From: Candidatus Omnitrophota bacterium
GTDB taxonomy: Bacteria > Omnitrophota > Gorgyraeia > Gygaellales > Profunditerraquicolaceae
DNA: 22,777 nucleotides
Assembly (NCBI GenBank): GCA_028706895.1
Contig: JAQTVG010000002.1
Coordinates: 1 to 22,777 of the forward strand
Reading direction: 5' to 3'
Part shown: positions 14,933-22,777 of the stretch, one piece after another
Position numbering within the stretch: position 1 is the first letter of the stretch
How the letters are laid out: each line of letters opens with the position of its first letter
The notes under the pieces: model-generated
Databases searched by the model: none
Seen by the model: the letters and a program-made list of their open reading frames with translations, nothing else
What the model was told of the DNA's origin: nothing
Translations under genes and position numbers: made by a program

Positions 14933-15895
14933 TTACGTTAAAATCTTTAACAGGTTATACATATCCTCAATTCCTAATTCTTTCTTTTTGATGGCGGTTT
15001 CAAAATCTACTGTGCCTATTTTGCCGTGATGGAAAGCAACTGCTTTGTCGCTATCGCCTTTTAATAAACAATCAACTGCTGCCTTACCCAAATTAAGCGC
15101 CAAATCGCGGCTTATAGCAGTGGGCCGGCCTCCTCTTTGTACATGCCCCAAAACAACGGTGCGTGTTTCTAAATCCGTTATTTCAGTTATCTTTTTGGCA
15201 ACATCATCTGCGCGCGCAGCACCTTCTGCCACCACAATAATCCAACTCATTTTGCCCTTTAAGCTCCCCTGAACAATATTATGGGATATAGCTTCTAAAT
15301 CAAATTTCTTTTCGGGGATAATCACCTCTTCGCAACCGCCCCCTAAAGCCACCATCAGCGCAATATACCCGAAATCCCTGCCCATAACTTCTACGACAAA
15401 AATCCTCTCCATGGAAGTCGCCGTATCGCGGATATTATCTATGGCCGCAAGAGCGGTATTGACTGCCGTATCCGCGCCTATGGTCATATCTATGCCGTTA
15501 ACATCATTATCAATGGAGGCGGGAATCCCTATACAAGGGACTTTATATTTTTTATAAAATTCGTGTGCTGCCTTGAAGCTGCCGTTTCCGCCTATAACAA
15601 TAATGCCGTCTATAGAATGTTTCTTTATGGTCTGATATGCCCTTTCTTGTCCTTCTGCGGTATAAAATTCCGGGCAACGCCCGGTTTTAAGTATCGTGCC
15701 GCCCTGATTTATAATTCCCGATACAGAACGATGATCAAATGATTTTAATTCCTCATTAATCAGGCCCCACCAGCCGCGGAATACGCCCATAACTTCTAAT
15801 TTACTGTTTATGGCGCTGCGCACCACAGCGCGTATCGCCGCGTTCATCCCGGGGGCATCCCCACCGGTAGTCAGAACCGCAATCTTTTTCATCAT
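14933..15895 (-). CDS. pfkA: 6-phosphofructokinase
   Basis: Phosphorylates fructose-6-phosphate to the 1,6-bisphosphate. The 320-residue length matches bacterial ATP-PFK. Motifs are TTGGDAPGMNAAIRA (9-23), TGRC with Arg72, the catalytic SIDND (127-131), and the substrate-binding MGRDFGYIA (171-179). At the nucleotide/Mg site the usual GGDGS reads GGNGS (102-106), so the conserved Asp is Asn104. The glycine after it is the ATP-type residue, because PPi enzymes have Asp there. It starts with overlapping ATGATG codons on the ahcY stop (ATGA). The phosphate donor is inferred as ATP but is less certain because of the substitution. Confidence 0.93.
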   Translation of the reverse strand: MMKKIAVLTTGGDAPGMNAAIRAVVRSAINSKLEVMGVFRGWWGLINEELKSFDHRSVSGIINQGGTILKTGRCPEFYTAEGQERAYQTIKKHSIDGIIVIGGNGSFKAAHEFYKKYKVPCIGIPASIDNDVNGIDMTIGADTAVNTALAAIDNIRDTATSMERIFVVEVMGRDFGYIALMVALGGGCEEVIIPEKKFDLEAISHNIVQGSLKGKMSWIIVVAEGAARADDVAKKITEITDLETRTVVLGHVQRGGRPTAISRDLALNLGKAAVDCLLKGDSDKAVAFHHGKIGTVDFETAIKKKELGIEDMYNLLKILT

Positions 15896-17139
15896 GTGCC
15901 CATTTCCCAGCTTGCAAGATACTTTCTTTGTTCCGGGGTTAAGGTATCTATTTTAATACCCTTTGATCTCAGCTTAAGCATGGCAATATTCCTGTCAATT
16001 GCCTCAGGGACCTTATAAACTTCTTTCTTTAATTTATTATGGTGCTTGGTAATATATTCCGCACTTAACGCCTGGTTGGCAAAAGACATATCCATTACCT
16101 GCGCAGGATGCCCTTCGGCCGCTGCCAGGTTTATCAGGCGCCCTTCTCCTAAAAGATAGACCTTGCGTCCGCCCGGCAGAATATATTCATCCGCAAACTC
16201 GCGTATGCGTTTTTTCTTCCTGCTCAATTTCTCCAATGCCGGTATATCTATCTCAACATTAAAATGGCCGGAATTAGCTACTATTGCCCCGTCTTTCATT
16301 CTTAAAAAATGCTCTTTACGTATAACATTTATATCTCCGGTAAGAGTGATAAAAATATCTCCTATCTTTGCCGCATCTATAATCGGCATTACTTGATACC
16401 CGTCCATATTTGCTTCAAGGCCGCGTAAGGGGTCAACTTCAACTACGATTACTTTTGCGCCAAGGCCAGATGCGCGCATTGCTACACCCTTACCGCACCA
16501 TCCGTAGCCGCAGATTACCACATTCAGCCCTGCGATTAAACGGTTAGTTGCGCGGATTATTCCGTCGAGGGTGGATTGACCTGTACCATACCTGTTATCA
16601 AACAAGTGCTTGGTCTGGGCGTCGTTAACCGCGATAATCGGATATTTAAGCACGCCTTCTTTCTGCATCGCGCGTAACCTGATTACCCCGGTAGTCGTCT
16701 CTTCCGTGCCGCCTAAAGGAAAAATTTTATTTTCTTTATGTATAACTGAAACTAAATCCGCTCCATCATCCATGGTGATGTTCGGCTTTGCCGCTAAGAC
16801 GGATTTTATATGTTTATAATAAGTCTTATTGTCTTCCCCTTTAATCGCAAAACACGGGACTTTTAAATCCTTGACCAATGCCGCGGCAACATCATCCTGG
16901 GTAGAAAGTGGATTAGAAGCGCAAACATATACTTCGGCTCCTCCTGCCTTAAGGCAGCTCACCAGATTTGCCGTTTCGGTAGTAACATGCAGGCATGCTG
17001 CCAGACGCACACCTTTTAAAGGTTTCTCTTTAGCAAAACGCTCCTCTATCAAGCGTAATACCGGCATATCCTGCCTTGCCCATTCTATTCTCAAAGCACC
17101 TTTTTTTGCCAGCTTAATGTCTCTGATGTCGTAATTCAT
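15892..17139 (-). CDS. ahcY: S-adenosylhomocysteine hydrolase
   Basis: Reversibly splits S-adenosylhomocysteine into adenosine and homocysteine, removing the inhibitory product of methylation. It carries NAD in GYGWCGKGVAMRA (211-223). Catalytic landmarks are His51, DDGAD (124-128), TEETTTG (145-151), NDAQTKHLFDNRYGTGQS (172-189) and NSGHFNVE. The 415-residue protein is of the shorter type without the long insert of some bacterial enzymes, and its C-terminus lacks the YRY end of the animal type. AAAGGAGAGG precedes the ATG. It follows metK, so supply of SAM and removal of SAH are encoded side by side. Its stop overlaps the pfkA start. Confidence 0.96.
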   Translation of the reverse strand: MNYDIRDIKLAKKGALRIEWARQDMPVLRLIEERFAKEKPLKGVRLAACLHVTTETANLVSCLKAGGAEVYVCASNPLSTQDDVAAALVKDLKVPCFAIKGEDNKTYYKHIKSVLAAKPNITMDDGADLVSVIHKENKIFPLGGTEETTTGVIRLRAMQKEGVLKYPIIAVNDAQTKHLFDNRYGTGQSTLDGIIRATNRLIAGLNVVICGYGWCGKGVAMRASGLGAKVIVVEVDPLRGLEANMDGYQVMPIIDAAKIGDIFITLTGDINVIRKEHFLRMKDGAIVANSGHFNVEIDIPALEKLSRKKKRIREFADEYILPGGRKVYLLGEGRLINLAAAEGHPAQVMDMSFANQALSAEYITKHHNKLKKEVYKVPEAIDRNIAMLKLRSKGIKIDTLTPEQRKYLASWEMGT

Positions 17140-17161
17140 TCCTCTCCTTTTATCCCCTTTT

Positions 17162-17263
17162 TAGAGACGCTTTCCGAGCCAATCGGGAAACTGTACCTTT
17201 AGAGGGTATACTTTCCGCTTTAAGTGCAACAGCGTCTCCGCTTTAGGTTGGAAACCGTCTCTA
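17162..17263. repeat. Nested imperfect palindrome between metK and ahcY (REP/MITE-like palindrome C)
   Basis: Outer arms TAGAGACGCTTTCCGAGCC (17162-17180) and the inverse of TAGAGACGGTTTCCAACC (17246-17263) match with few differences. An inner pair, CGGGAAACTGTACC (17184-17197) and the inverse of CGGAAAGTATACC (17205-17217), forms a second hairpin around TTTAGAG. The right side carries about 30 extra bases. It lies just after the metK stop and ends about 20 bases before the ahcY ribosome binding site. Its ends resemble palindrome B (TAGGGACGGTTCT). Confidence 0.75.
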
Positions 17264-17269
17264 TGGTTT

Positions 17270-18448
17270 TTATAATTTTGCTGCTTGCTTTTTTAAAAGC
17301 GTTGCCTTATCCGTTAATTCCCATTTAAAATCAGAATCATCCCTGCCAAAATGGCCATAACAAGCAGTCTTTCTATAAATAGGCCTTAAGAGATCCAGCG
17401 ATTTGATTATCCCTTTAGGCGTAAGTTCAAAATTATCACGGATAAGTTTTGCAAATTTATCATTGCTTAATTTTCCTGTGCCATAGGTATCCACGTAAAT
17501 AGACAATGGGTCGGCATAACCGATAACATAAGAGAGCTGGACCATAAATTTCTCGGCAAGCCCCGCGGCAACTATATTCTTTGCAATATAACGGCAGGCA
17601 TAAGCGGCTGAACGGTCAACCTTGGTAGGGTCTTTTCCCGAGAATGCCCCGCCGCCGTGCGGCACGCTTCCGCCGTAAGTATCCACGACTATTTTTCTTC
17701 CGGTCATGCCGGTATCAGACTGCGGCCCGCCGACTACAAATTTACCCGTCTGGTTAACATAATACTTTGTATCCTTGTCTACCAAATTCTTCAATATCGG
17801 CCTGGCAATAGCCTCAATCATTTCGTTGCGCGCCTTGGCTGTAATGTGCTTTCCCGTAGCATCCAGTATATCATCGGTATGCTGGCAAGCCAATACCACT
17901 GAATCTACGCGCTTAGGCTCTCCGTCGTCATACTCAACTGTTACCTGAGATTTACAGTCAGGCCCTAAGTATTTTAACATATTCCCGCGGCGTACATCTG
18001 CCATGCGTTTTACCAGCTTATGCGCTAATGTAATGGGTAAAGGCATATATTCATCGGTTTCAGAACAGGCATAACCAAACATAATCCCCTGGTCCCCTGC
18101 CCCTCCCACGTTAACACCCTGGGCAATATCAGGAGACTGGCTGTGTATTGTATTTATAATCGCGCAGGTCTCATAGTCAAACCCGTATTTAGGATGAGTA
18201 TAACCTATCTCCTTTATAACATTGCGCGCAATTTTCTGGATATCTACATAGGCATTGGTAGTTATTTCTCCGCCTACGATTAAAAGCCCCATAGTTACAT
18301 AAGTCTCACAGGCAACCCTGCTTTTCTCTTTATCGGTATCAAGCCGAAAAACCTCATCTAAAACCGCATCGGATATCTGGTCGCACACCTTATCCGGATG
18401 CCCCTCGCCTACCGACTCAGAAGTAAAAAAATGCTTATGCGTTGACAT
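17270..18448 (-). CDS. metK: S-adenosylmethionine synthetase
   Basis: Makes S-adenosylmethionine from methionine and ATP. Signature motifs are FTSESVGEGHPDKVCDQISD near the N-terminus, GAGDQGIMFGYA for ATP binding, and the P-loop-like GGGAFSGKDPTKVDRSAAYA. The 392 residues fit the bacterial family. GGGAGAAGG upstream supports the ATG at 18448. It is preceded by the nucleotidyltransferase gene with a 32-base gap and followed by ahcY after a palindromic repeat. Confidence 0.98.
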   Translation of the reverse strand: MSTHKHFFTSESVGEGHPDKVCDQISDAVLDEVFRLDTDKEKSRVACETYVTMGLLIVGGEITTNAYVDIQKIARNVIKEIGYTHPKYGFDYETCAIINTIHSQSPDIAQGVNVGGAGDQGIMFGYACSETDEYMPLPITLAHKLVKRMADVRRGNMLKYLGPDCKSQVTVEYDDGEPKRVDSVVLACQHTDDILDATGKHITAKARNEMIEAIARPILKNLVDKDTKYYVNQTGKFVVGGPQSDTGMTGRKIVVDTYGGSVPHGGGAFSGKDPTKVDRSAAYACRYIAKNIVAAGLAEKFMVQLSYVIGYADPLSIYVDTYGTGKLSNDKFAKLIRDNFELTPKGIIKSLDLLRPIYRKTACYGHFGRDDSDFKWELTDKATLLKKQAAKL

Positions 18449-18480
18449 GCCTTCTCCCTTTTGTTTTGTTAAATGTTAAA

Positions 18481-19233
18481 TTAAGCCGGCCGCTGCTTGC
18501 GCATCAATCTCTGCTTTGCCTGCCGGTAAAACTTATAGTCTCCGATATCATACCAGAAACCATCAAATACAAACCCATAAACCGCAGCCTTCTTACTCAA
18601 CCAGTCTATATAGAAACCTGTGGCGTCGCGTTTATTTGCCTTGCTCTTAAAATATTCCCCGACTAACCTTAGTTTTTCTTTAGGAAAATAATAGAGGCAC
18701 ATCGCGACTAAGCTGGATGCGGGTTTTTCGGGCTTTTCTTTAAAATCAACTACTCTATTGTCCTTATCCAGTTTAATGACGCCGTACTTCTTTGCCTGGC
18801 GCCTATCCTTTATATTATAGACGCCTATCACCGGGTTATTGTTACCTTTAACAAAAGAAAAGAATTTTTTAAGGCCCGTATTGAATAAATTATCACCACC
18901 TAATACTATAAGGTCATCTTTCAGGCGCCTTTTATTAATCGCAAAATTCATATCCCCGATTGCGCCGCGCCTGTCGGAAAGGCTCTTTGTCAAATCATCC
19001 ACCAAACTAATGCGTTTACTGCTGTCTAAATGTTTGAGCCAATTCTTAAACTTAGAGATAAATTTGCTGTTTGTAACTACAATTATCTCGTCTATATCAT
19101 CCAAGGCCTCTAACTTATCTACTATATAATTTATTATCGGCCTTTTACCTACCTCAAGAAGCGGCTTCGGGTATTCTTTAGTTAAAGGATATAACCTCGT
19201 GGCATAACCTGCCGCCAAAATTAATGCTTTCAT
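18481..19233 (-). CDS. Sugar-phosphate nucleotidyltransferase
   Basis: A 250-residue GT-A fold pyrophosphorylase of the NTP_transferase family, which activates a sugar-1-phosphate with an NTP for cell-surface glycan synthesis. The N-terminus MKALILAAGYATRLYPLT followed by PKPLLEVG is the nucleotide-binding region; the canonical GxGTR loop reads GYATR (9-13). GGDNLF (112-117) supplies the metal-binding Asp. It has no left-handed beta-helix extension, so it is nearest to RmlA/mannose-1-phosphate guanylyltransferase-like short forms. It starts directly at the end of the PGI/PMI gene (TAAATG, GGAG inside that gene). That neighbour makes glucose-1-P or mannose-1-P plausible substrates, but the specificity is not readable. 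Confidence 0.85.
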   Translation of the reverse strand: MKALILAAGYATRLYPLTKEYPKPLLEVGKRPIINYIVDKLEALDDIDEIIVVTNSKFISKFKNWLKHLDSSKRISLVDDLTKSLSDRRGAIGDMNFAINKRRLKDDLIVLGGDNLFNTGLKKFFSFVKGNNNPVIGVYNIKDRRQAKKYGVIKLDKDNRVVDFKEKPEKPASSLVAMCLYYFPKEKLRLVGEYFKSKANKRDATGFYIDWLSKKAAVYGFVFDGFWYDIGDYKFYRQAKQRLMRKQRPA

Positions 19234-20304
19234 TTACTCCTGGGCTAACCTTTTCTTTAAATAAGTGACCCTGTCTACGGGAGTAGGGTCAATCCCGTAA
19301 AGTATCGCCAGATAAAATGACACGAAATCTCCTATATATACCAAAGACAGCATCCTGCTTAAGAGGTTCTCCCCCCGCGACCAGATTTCTAAAACAGGCA
19401 CCCCTTCGTCGTCTCTTAAGATATCGGCTGTTATTTTCATCCTCGCCATAATGCGCGGATGCATACCTTTATCTTTGAGTATCAAGACTACAAAATCCTT
19501 GAATAATTTCTTCGGGTTCCGCCAACCAGTAATCTCGTTATGGTTCATCTCCGGAAACACATGCGTAGAAGCCAGGCTCTTGGCGTTTTCATTAAGCTGC
19601 CCCTTAAAACGCGTTATTACTGCATCAAAATGTATGGAGCTCGAATAAATAACGGCAAGCTTGCCGAAAAGCTTATCAGCGATATATTTGGCTATATTAT
19701 CCTTCTTGCCTATCCGGGGATTTAGGTTTTTTTCTTTTAGCTCCTCCAAAACTTTTATTGCATCGTTAAGGGCCCCTGTTATATCTTTGGCTATGCCTAA
19801 TTTATTTAAAACAACCAGCGGTATAATTGTCATATAACCTAGTGCGCACCTGGGCGGCATACCCTGGGGTATTTCAATAAACGTGAGCCCTTCTTTAACG
19901 GCATGCTCTTTAACCGCCCCACCGGAAGAAACCAGGACTAAAGACGCTCCTTTTTTCCTGGCCTCCTGGTATGCGCTTAGAGTCTCTTCGGTATTACCCG
20001 AATAACTGGATATAAATACAAGTGTAGAACTATCTACATACGCCGGTAATTCATATTCCCGGCAGACGCTGATCGGGATTTTGCATTCAAAATAAAGGTA
20101 GGACCTGGCCAGGTCTGCGCCTATGGCCGAGCCCCCTAGCCCTGCAAAGACTATTTTTGTAAAATCTCTTTTATCAAATAATATGCGGCTTGCCTTTGCA
20201 ATGTCATAAGCTTGTTTACATTGCAAAGGAAAATCCATCAATAAACCCAGCATATTAGATTTATCAAGTTTCTTTATACTCGCAGGAGTCAAAGATTTTT
20301 TCAC
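19234..20304 (-). CDS. Bifunctional phosphoglucose/phosphomannose isomerase (SIS-domain type)
   Basis: Interconverts glucose-6-P or mannose-6-P with fructose-6-P. It belongs to the compact SIS-domain family first known from archaea, not to the classical Pgi. Motifs are GLGGSAIGAD (55-64), ISSYSGNTEETL (98-109) and PPRCALGY (150-157). The conserved FPEMNHNEITGW (250-261) contains the catalytic Glu and a His. The 356 residues fit the family. Translation starts at a GTG (20304) with AAAGGAA upstream. It stands between ptsI and the nucleotidyltransferase, linking sugar phosphate supply to glycan precursors and to pfkA further on. Confidence 0.9.
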   Translation of the reverse strand: MKKSLTPASIKKLDKSNMLGLLMDFPLQCKQAYDIAKASRILFDKRDFTKIVFAGLGGSAIGADLARSYLYFECKIPISVCREYELPAYVDSSTLVFISSYSGNTEETLSAYQEARKKGASLVLVSSGGAVKEHAVKEGLTFIEIPQGMPPRCALGYMTIIPLVVLNKLGIAKDITGALNDAIKVLEELKEKNLNPRIGKKDNIAKYIADKLFGKLAVIYSSSIHFDAVITRFKGQLNENAKSLASTHVFPEMNHNEITGWRNPKKLFKDFVVLILKDKGMHPRIMARMKITADILRDDEGVPVLEIWSRGENLLSRMLSLVYIGDFVSFYLAILYGIDPTPVDRVTYLKKRLAQE

Positions 20305-20343
20305 GCAAATTTCCTTTCTTAATTGCCCGCTATGACGAGAAAA

Positions 20344-22074
20344 TTATCCTAAAATTTCCCTTAATCTCCTCTGGCTAAACTCTTCTACCTCTTTTCCGGT
20401 AGATAATTTCAACGCGTCTTTAGCTATCGCCTGCGCGTCGCTTATTTTGATGGAACGGATGATATATTTTATTTCAGGGATGACAAGCGGCGGTATGCTG
20501 AACTCATCCAGGCCCAAGCCTAAAAGCACCAATACTAAGGCAGGTTCTCCCGCCATTTCTCCGCACATCCCCACCCAGATACCGGCTTCATGCGCCGCAT
20601 TAATTATATTCTTAATCAATCGTAATACCGCCGGATGTGCTGGTTCATACAGATAAGCCACCTTCTCATTGGTACGGTCAACTGCTAACGAATATTGGAT
20701 AAGGTCATTTGTGCCGATACTGAAAAAATCCGCTTCAGTAGCCAATAAGTCCGCGGTCATTGCCGCCGAAGGCACCTCAATCATCGCGCCCACTTCAATA
20801 TCATTATTAAAAGATATACCCTTGGCTTTTAATTCTTCCTTTGCTTCTTCCAATAATTTATTTGCCTGCTGCAATTCTTCAACGCCGGAAATCATCGGAT
20901 ACATAAGTTTCAATTTTCCATGCACCGACGCCCGCAGGATAGCCCTAAGCTGCACTTTGAATATATCAGGCCGCGCAAGGCAGAACCGGATTGCGCGCCA
21001 GCCCAAGAAAGGCTGCATGTCCTTAGGCATCTCAAATTGAGATAAAAATTTATCCCCGCCCAAGTCTATGGTCCGGATAATTACCGGATGAGGGCTCATT
21101 TCTTCGGCAACATATTTATAAGCCTGATAATGTTCTTCTTCGGAAGGCAAATCCTTCCTGTTCATATAAAAGAATTCTGTGCGGTAAAGCCCGATACCAT
21201 TGCCGCCGTGCAGTTTCACTGAAGGCACTTCTTCGGGCAGCTCTATATTACCGACTATCTCTATCGCCTTACCATCAAGGGTAACCGCCGGCAGGTCCTT
21301 GGCAGTCAAAAATACTTCCGCTATGCCTTTAAGTTTATATTCCTCCTGTTGATAAGTGCGCAGGGTCTCTTCATCGGGGTCTATAATTATAGTGCCGGTG
21401 CCTCCGTCAACTATGAGAATATCGCCTGATTTAATCTTCGTAGTCGCCTCTTCCACGCCTACGACCGCGGGTATCTCCAGAGACTTAGCCATAATTGCCG
21501 TATGGGAGGTCTTGCCGCCGATATCCGTAACAAATGCGCAGACATGCTGCTTATGCATTGCCGCGGTATCAGACGGAGAAAGGTCATGCGCCACTACTAC
21601 GACTTTTTCTTTTAAATCCTCAAAAACCTTGCGCTCTTTGCCTAAAAGATTATGGAGTATTCTCTTGCCGACATCATTTACGTCCGCGACACGCTCTTTC
21701 AGGTATTCATCCTCGATTTTAGAAAAAACATTTATGTATTTTTTTAAAACCTCGGAGAATATATAAGCTACGTTCACGCACTCCTGTTTAAGGCGTAATA
21801 TTACCTCTTCTATAAGCATGCGATCTTCAAGAACCAGTAGATGCGCATCAAATATCTGGGCCTGCTCCTGTCCCATCTCAACAGCAATCCTCTTCTGCAG
21901 CTCTATAATTTGCTTACGGGTCTTGATGAGCGCTTCTTCAAAGAGCTGAATCTGGAGGGGAATTTCCTCAGGTTTTATCGGCTGCATGGGGACAGTAAAT
22001 TCTTCCCTGCCTATTTTATAAGCCGGCCCCACGCTTATTCCGCCTGCCGCAGCTATACCTTTAAGTTTTATCAT
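20344..22074 (-). CDS. ptsI: Phosphotransferase system Enzyme I
   Basis: Transfers phosphate from phosphoenolpyruvate to HPr. The phospho-histidine domain has GGKTSHTAIMA with active-site His191. The C-terminal PEP-binding barrel has GIGLYRTEF, the Mg-binding region and MCGEMAGE with the catalytic Cys. The 576 residues equal the normal EI length. The ATG lies 3 bases after the ptsH stop, so the two are coupled. No EII permease gene occurs in this window, so the system may feed distant permeases or act in regulation. Confidence 0.97.
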   Translation of the reverse strand: MIKLKGIAAAGGISVGPAYKIGREEFTVPMQPIKPEEIPLQIQLFEEALIKTRKQIIELQKRIAVEMGQEQAQIFDAHLLVLEDRMLIEEVILRLKQECVNVAYIFSEVLKKYINVFSKIEDEYLKERVADVNDVGKRILHNLLGKERKVFEDLKEKVVVVAHDLSPSDTAAMHKQHVCAFVTDIGGKTSHTAIMAKSLEIPAVVGVEEATTKIKSGDILIVDGGTGTIIIDPDEETLRTYQQEEYKLKGIAEVFLTAKDLPAVTLDGKAIEIVGNIELPEEVPSVKLHGGNGIGLYRTEFFYMNRKDLPSEEEHYQAYKYVAEEMSPHPVIIRTIDLGGDKFLSQFEMPKDMQPFLGWRAIRFCLARPDIFKVQLRAILRASVHGKLKLMYPMISGVEELQQANKLLEEAKEELKAKGISFNNDIEVGAMIEVPSAAMTADLLATEADFFSIGTNDLIQYSLAVDRTNEKVAYLYEPAHPAVLRLIKNIINAAHEAGIWVGMCGEMAGEPALVLVLLGLGLDEFSIPPLVIPEIKYIIRSIKISDAQAIAKDALKLSTGKEVEEFSQRRLREILG

Positions 22075-22077
22075 AAT

Positions 22078-22341
22078 TTACTCTTCGCTGTTGATTATTT
22101 TTTCCAGTTCCAAAATGGCAAGGCCCGCGTCCTGGCCCTCTGCCTCAATGGTTATTTCACTTCCCTTTTCAGCACCCAGCATAAGGATACCCATAATAGA
22201 CTTGCCGTTTACTCTTTCTTTATCACGCCTGACTGTTATGCGCGCGTCAAATTTATTGGCAATTTGCACGAATAACGCGGCCGGGCGTGCATGCAAACCC
22301 TGCTTATTCTTTACAACCAAGTTTTTTTTAATTAAAGGCAT
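22078..22341 (-). CDS. ptsH: Phosphocarrier protein HPr
   Basis: Small phosphocarrier of 87 residues that receives phosphate from Enzyme I on His17 (GLHARPAA, residues 15-22). It also keeps the regulatory serine region NGKSIMGILML (45-55, Ser48), the target of HPr kinase in organisms that have it. It follows the YvcK-like gene by 18 bases with only a weak purine-rich ribosome site. The order yvcK-ptsH-ptsI suggests a regulatory carbon-sensing cassette. An HPr kinase, if present, would be outside the window. Confidence 0.96.
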   Translation of the reverse strand: MPLIKKNLVVKNKQGLHARPAALFVQIANKFDARITVRRDKERVNGKSIMGILMLGAEKGSEITIEAEGQDAGLAILELEKIINSEE

Positions 22342-22359
22342 GGCTTATCTTAAGGTTTT

Positions 22360-22776
22360 TCAAGCTTCGTCAAAAAAACTTGAAATAACTTTGGCTATTT
22401 TCAAAGGATCGTGCCTTACGACATCTTTGGCAATAATGAAATCGTGTTCAATTATGCGGTAGCCCATGCTTTCAATTTTTTTTGTGTCATTCACAACCGG
22501 ATACGAGTCTTCTTTCGCATAACGTTTAAGCGTATCTTTAGGAATCTCTCCTATATTTAAAACACAATAATCAAAAATGCGCGGATGGCTATGGTATATA
22601 AGCGCCCTTATATGGTCGCTGGCGGAATAGCCGTCTGTTTCTCCGGGCTGAGTCATGGCGTTACAAACATACACTTTGATTGCCCCCGAAGCAATAATGC
22701 TATCGGTAATCTCTTTTATCAAAAGGTTAGGTATGATGCTCGTATACAGCGAGCCGGGGCCTAAAACAATAATTTG
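22360..22776 (-). CDS. YvcK/GlmR-like gluconeogenesis factor, CofD-fold (C-terminal part; N-terminus beyond window)
   Basis: The reading frame is open to the right edge, so only about the last 138 codons are seen. The segment IIVLGPGSLYTSIIPNLL continues into a region with CNAMTQPGETDGYSASDHI, which is highly typical of the YvcK family. Members have a CofD-like fold and bind UDP-sugars. In Bacillus they are needed for growth on gluconeogenic substrates and modulate cell-wall precursor synthesis. Any start codon inside the window (for example the TTG at 22722) would be internal to the conserved fold. Placement ahead of ptsH agrees with a role in carbon flux control. Confidence 0.92.
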   Translation of the reverse strand, partial: QIIVLGPGSLYTSIIPNLLIKEITDSIIASGAIKVYVCNAMTQPGETDGYSASDHIRALIYHSHPRIFDYCVLNIGEIPKDTLKRYAKEDSYPVVNDTKKIESMGYRIIEHDFIIAKDVVRHDPLKIAKVISSFFDEA

Positions 22777-22777
22777 C

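Noticed and set aside
17140..17269. SAM or SAH riboswitch upstream of ahcY
   Set aside because: The hairpins do not match the conserved cores I know for SAH or SAM riboswitches, and their ends match the repeat family instead.
1..22777. Prophage, CRISPR array, tRNA or defence island
   Set aside because: All coding space is taken by metabolic or signalling genes, the gaps are short, and no direct-repeat array, integrase or tRNA-like cloverleaf was seen.

Overview
This 22.8 kb window is a bacterial chromosomal segment in which every gene I can support lies on the minus strand, so it is read from high to low coordinates. It is densely packed: most junctions are ATGA or TAATG overlaps or gaps of a few bases, and no gene-free stretch exceeds 300 bases. 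Base composition looks low to moderate in GC. The mix of an EI/HPr/YvcK set without sugar permeases, an archaeal-type PGI/PMI, an unusually long class II aldolase, c-di-GMP proteins and a prepilin peptidase suggests an uncultivated Gram-negative-like lineage. My best guess is Candidatus Omnitrophota (PVC superphylum). That is inference from gene content; there is no rRNA marker here.

Layout in order of transcription. (1) 22777-18481: C-terminal part of a YvcK/GlmR-like factor, HPr (ptsH), Enzyme I (ptsI), bifunctional phosphoglucose/phosphomannose isomerase and a sugar-phosphate nucleotidyltransferase. (2) 18448-13593: SAM synthetase (metK), S-adenosylhomocysteine hydrolase (ahcY), 6-phosphofructokinase (pfkA) and a class II aldolase. 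Together with block 1 this gives a run of upper glycolysis plus the two ends of the methyl cycle. (3) 13500-5495: ilvD, ilvB, a membrane GAF/HD-GYP protein, ilvN, ilvC and leuA, which cover the valine/isoleucine pathway and the first committed step to leucine. The HD-GYP gene is wedged between the two acetolactate synthase subunit genes with overlaps on both sides. (4) 5476-3816: aroE overlapping a prepilin peptidase gene. (5) 3631-671: a 986-residue GAF-PAS-PAS-PAS-GGDEF-HD-GYP protein behind its own promoter and a leader that ends in an intrinsic terminator. (6) 588-1: the N-terminal 196 codons of a TtcA-like tRNA thiolation enzyme, cut by the window edge.

The few intergenic gaps hold structured DNA. 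Three palindromic elements (604-667, 13514-13590, 17162-17263) share TAGrGACrG-like ends and look like members of a dispersed REP/MITE-type family. A fourth, unrelated, imperfect palindrome of about 180 bp (7035-7211) lies between ilvC and leuA and carries a consensus-like promoter pointing at leuA. No tRNA, rRNA, CRISPR array, transposase, integrase or origin was recognised.

Most promising for follow-up: the HD-GYP gene translationally nested in ilvBN, which suggests second-messenger control of branched-chain amino acid synthesis; the terminator-containing leader ahead of the GGDEF/HD-GYP hybrid, which looks like a premature-termination switch whose aptamer I do not recognise; and acidic residues at the cofactor-discriminating positions of both IlvC and AroE, which predict NADH rather than NADPH use.
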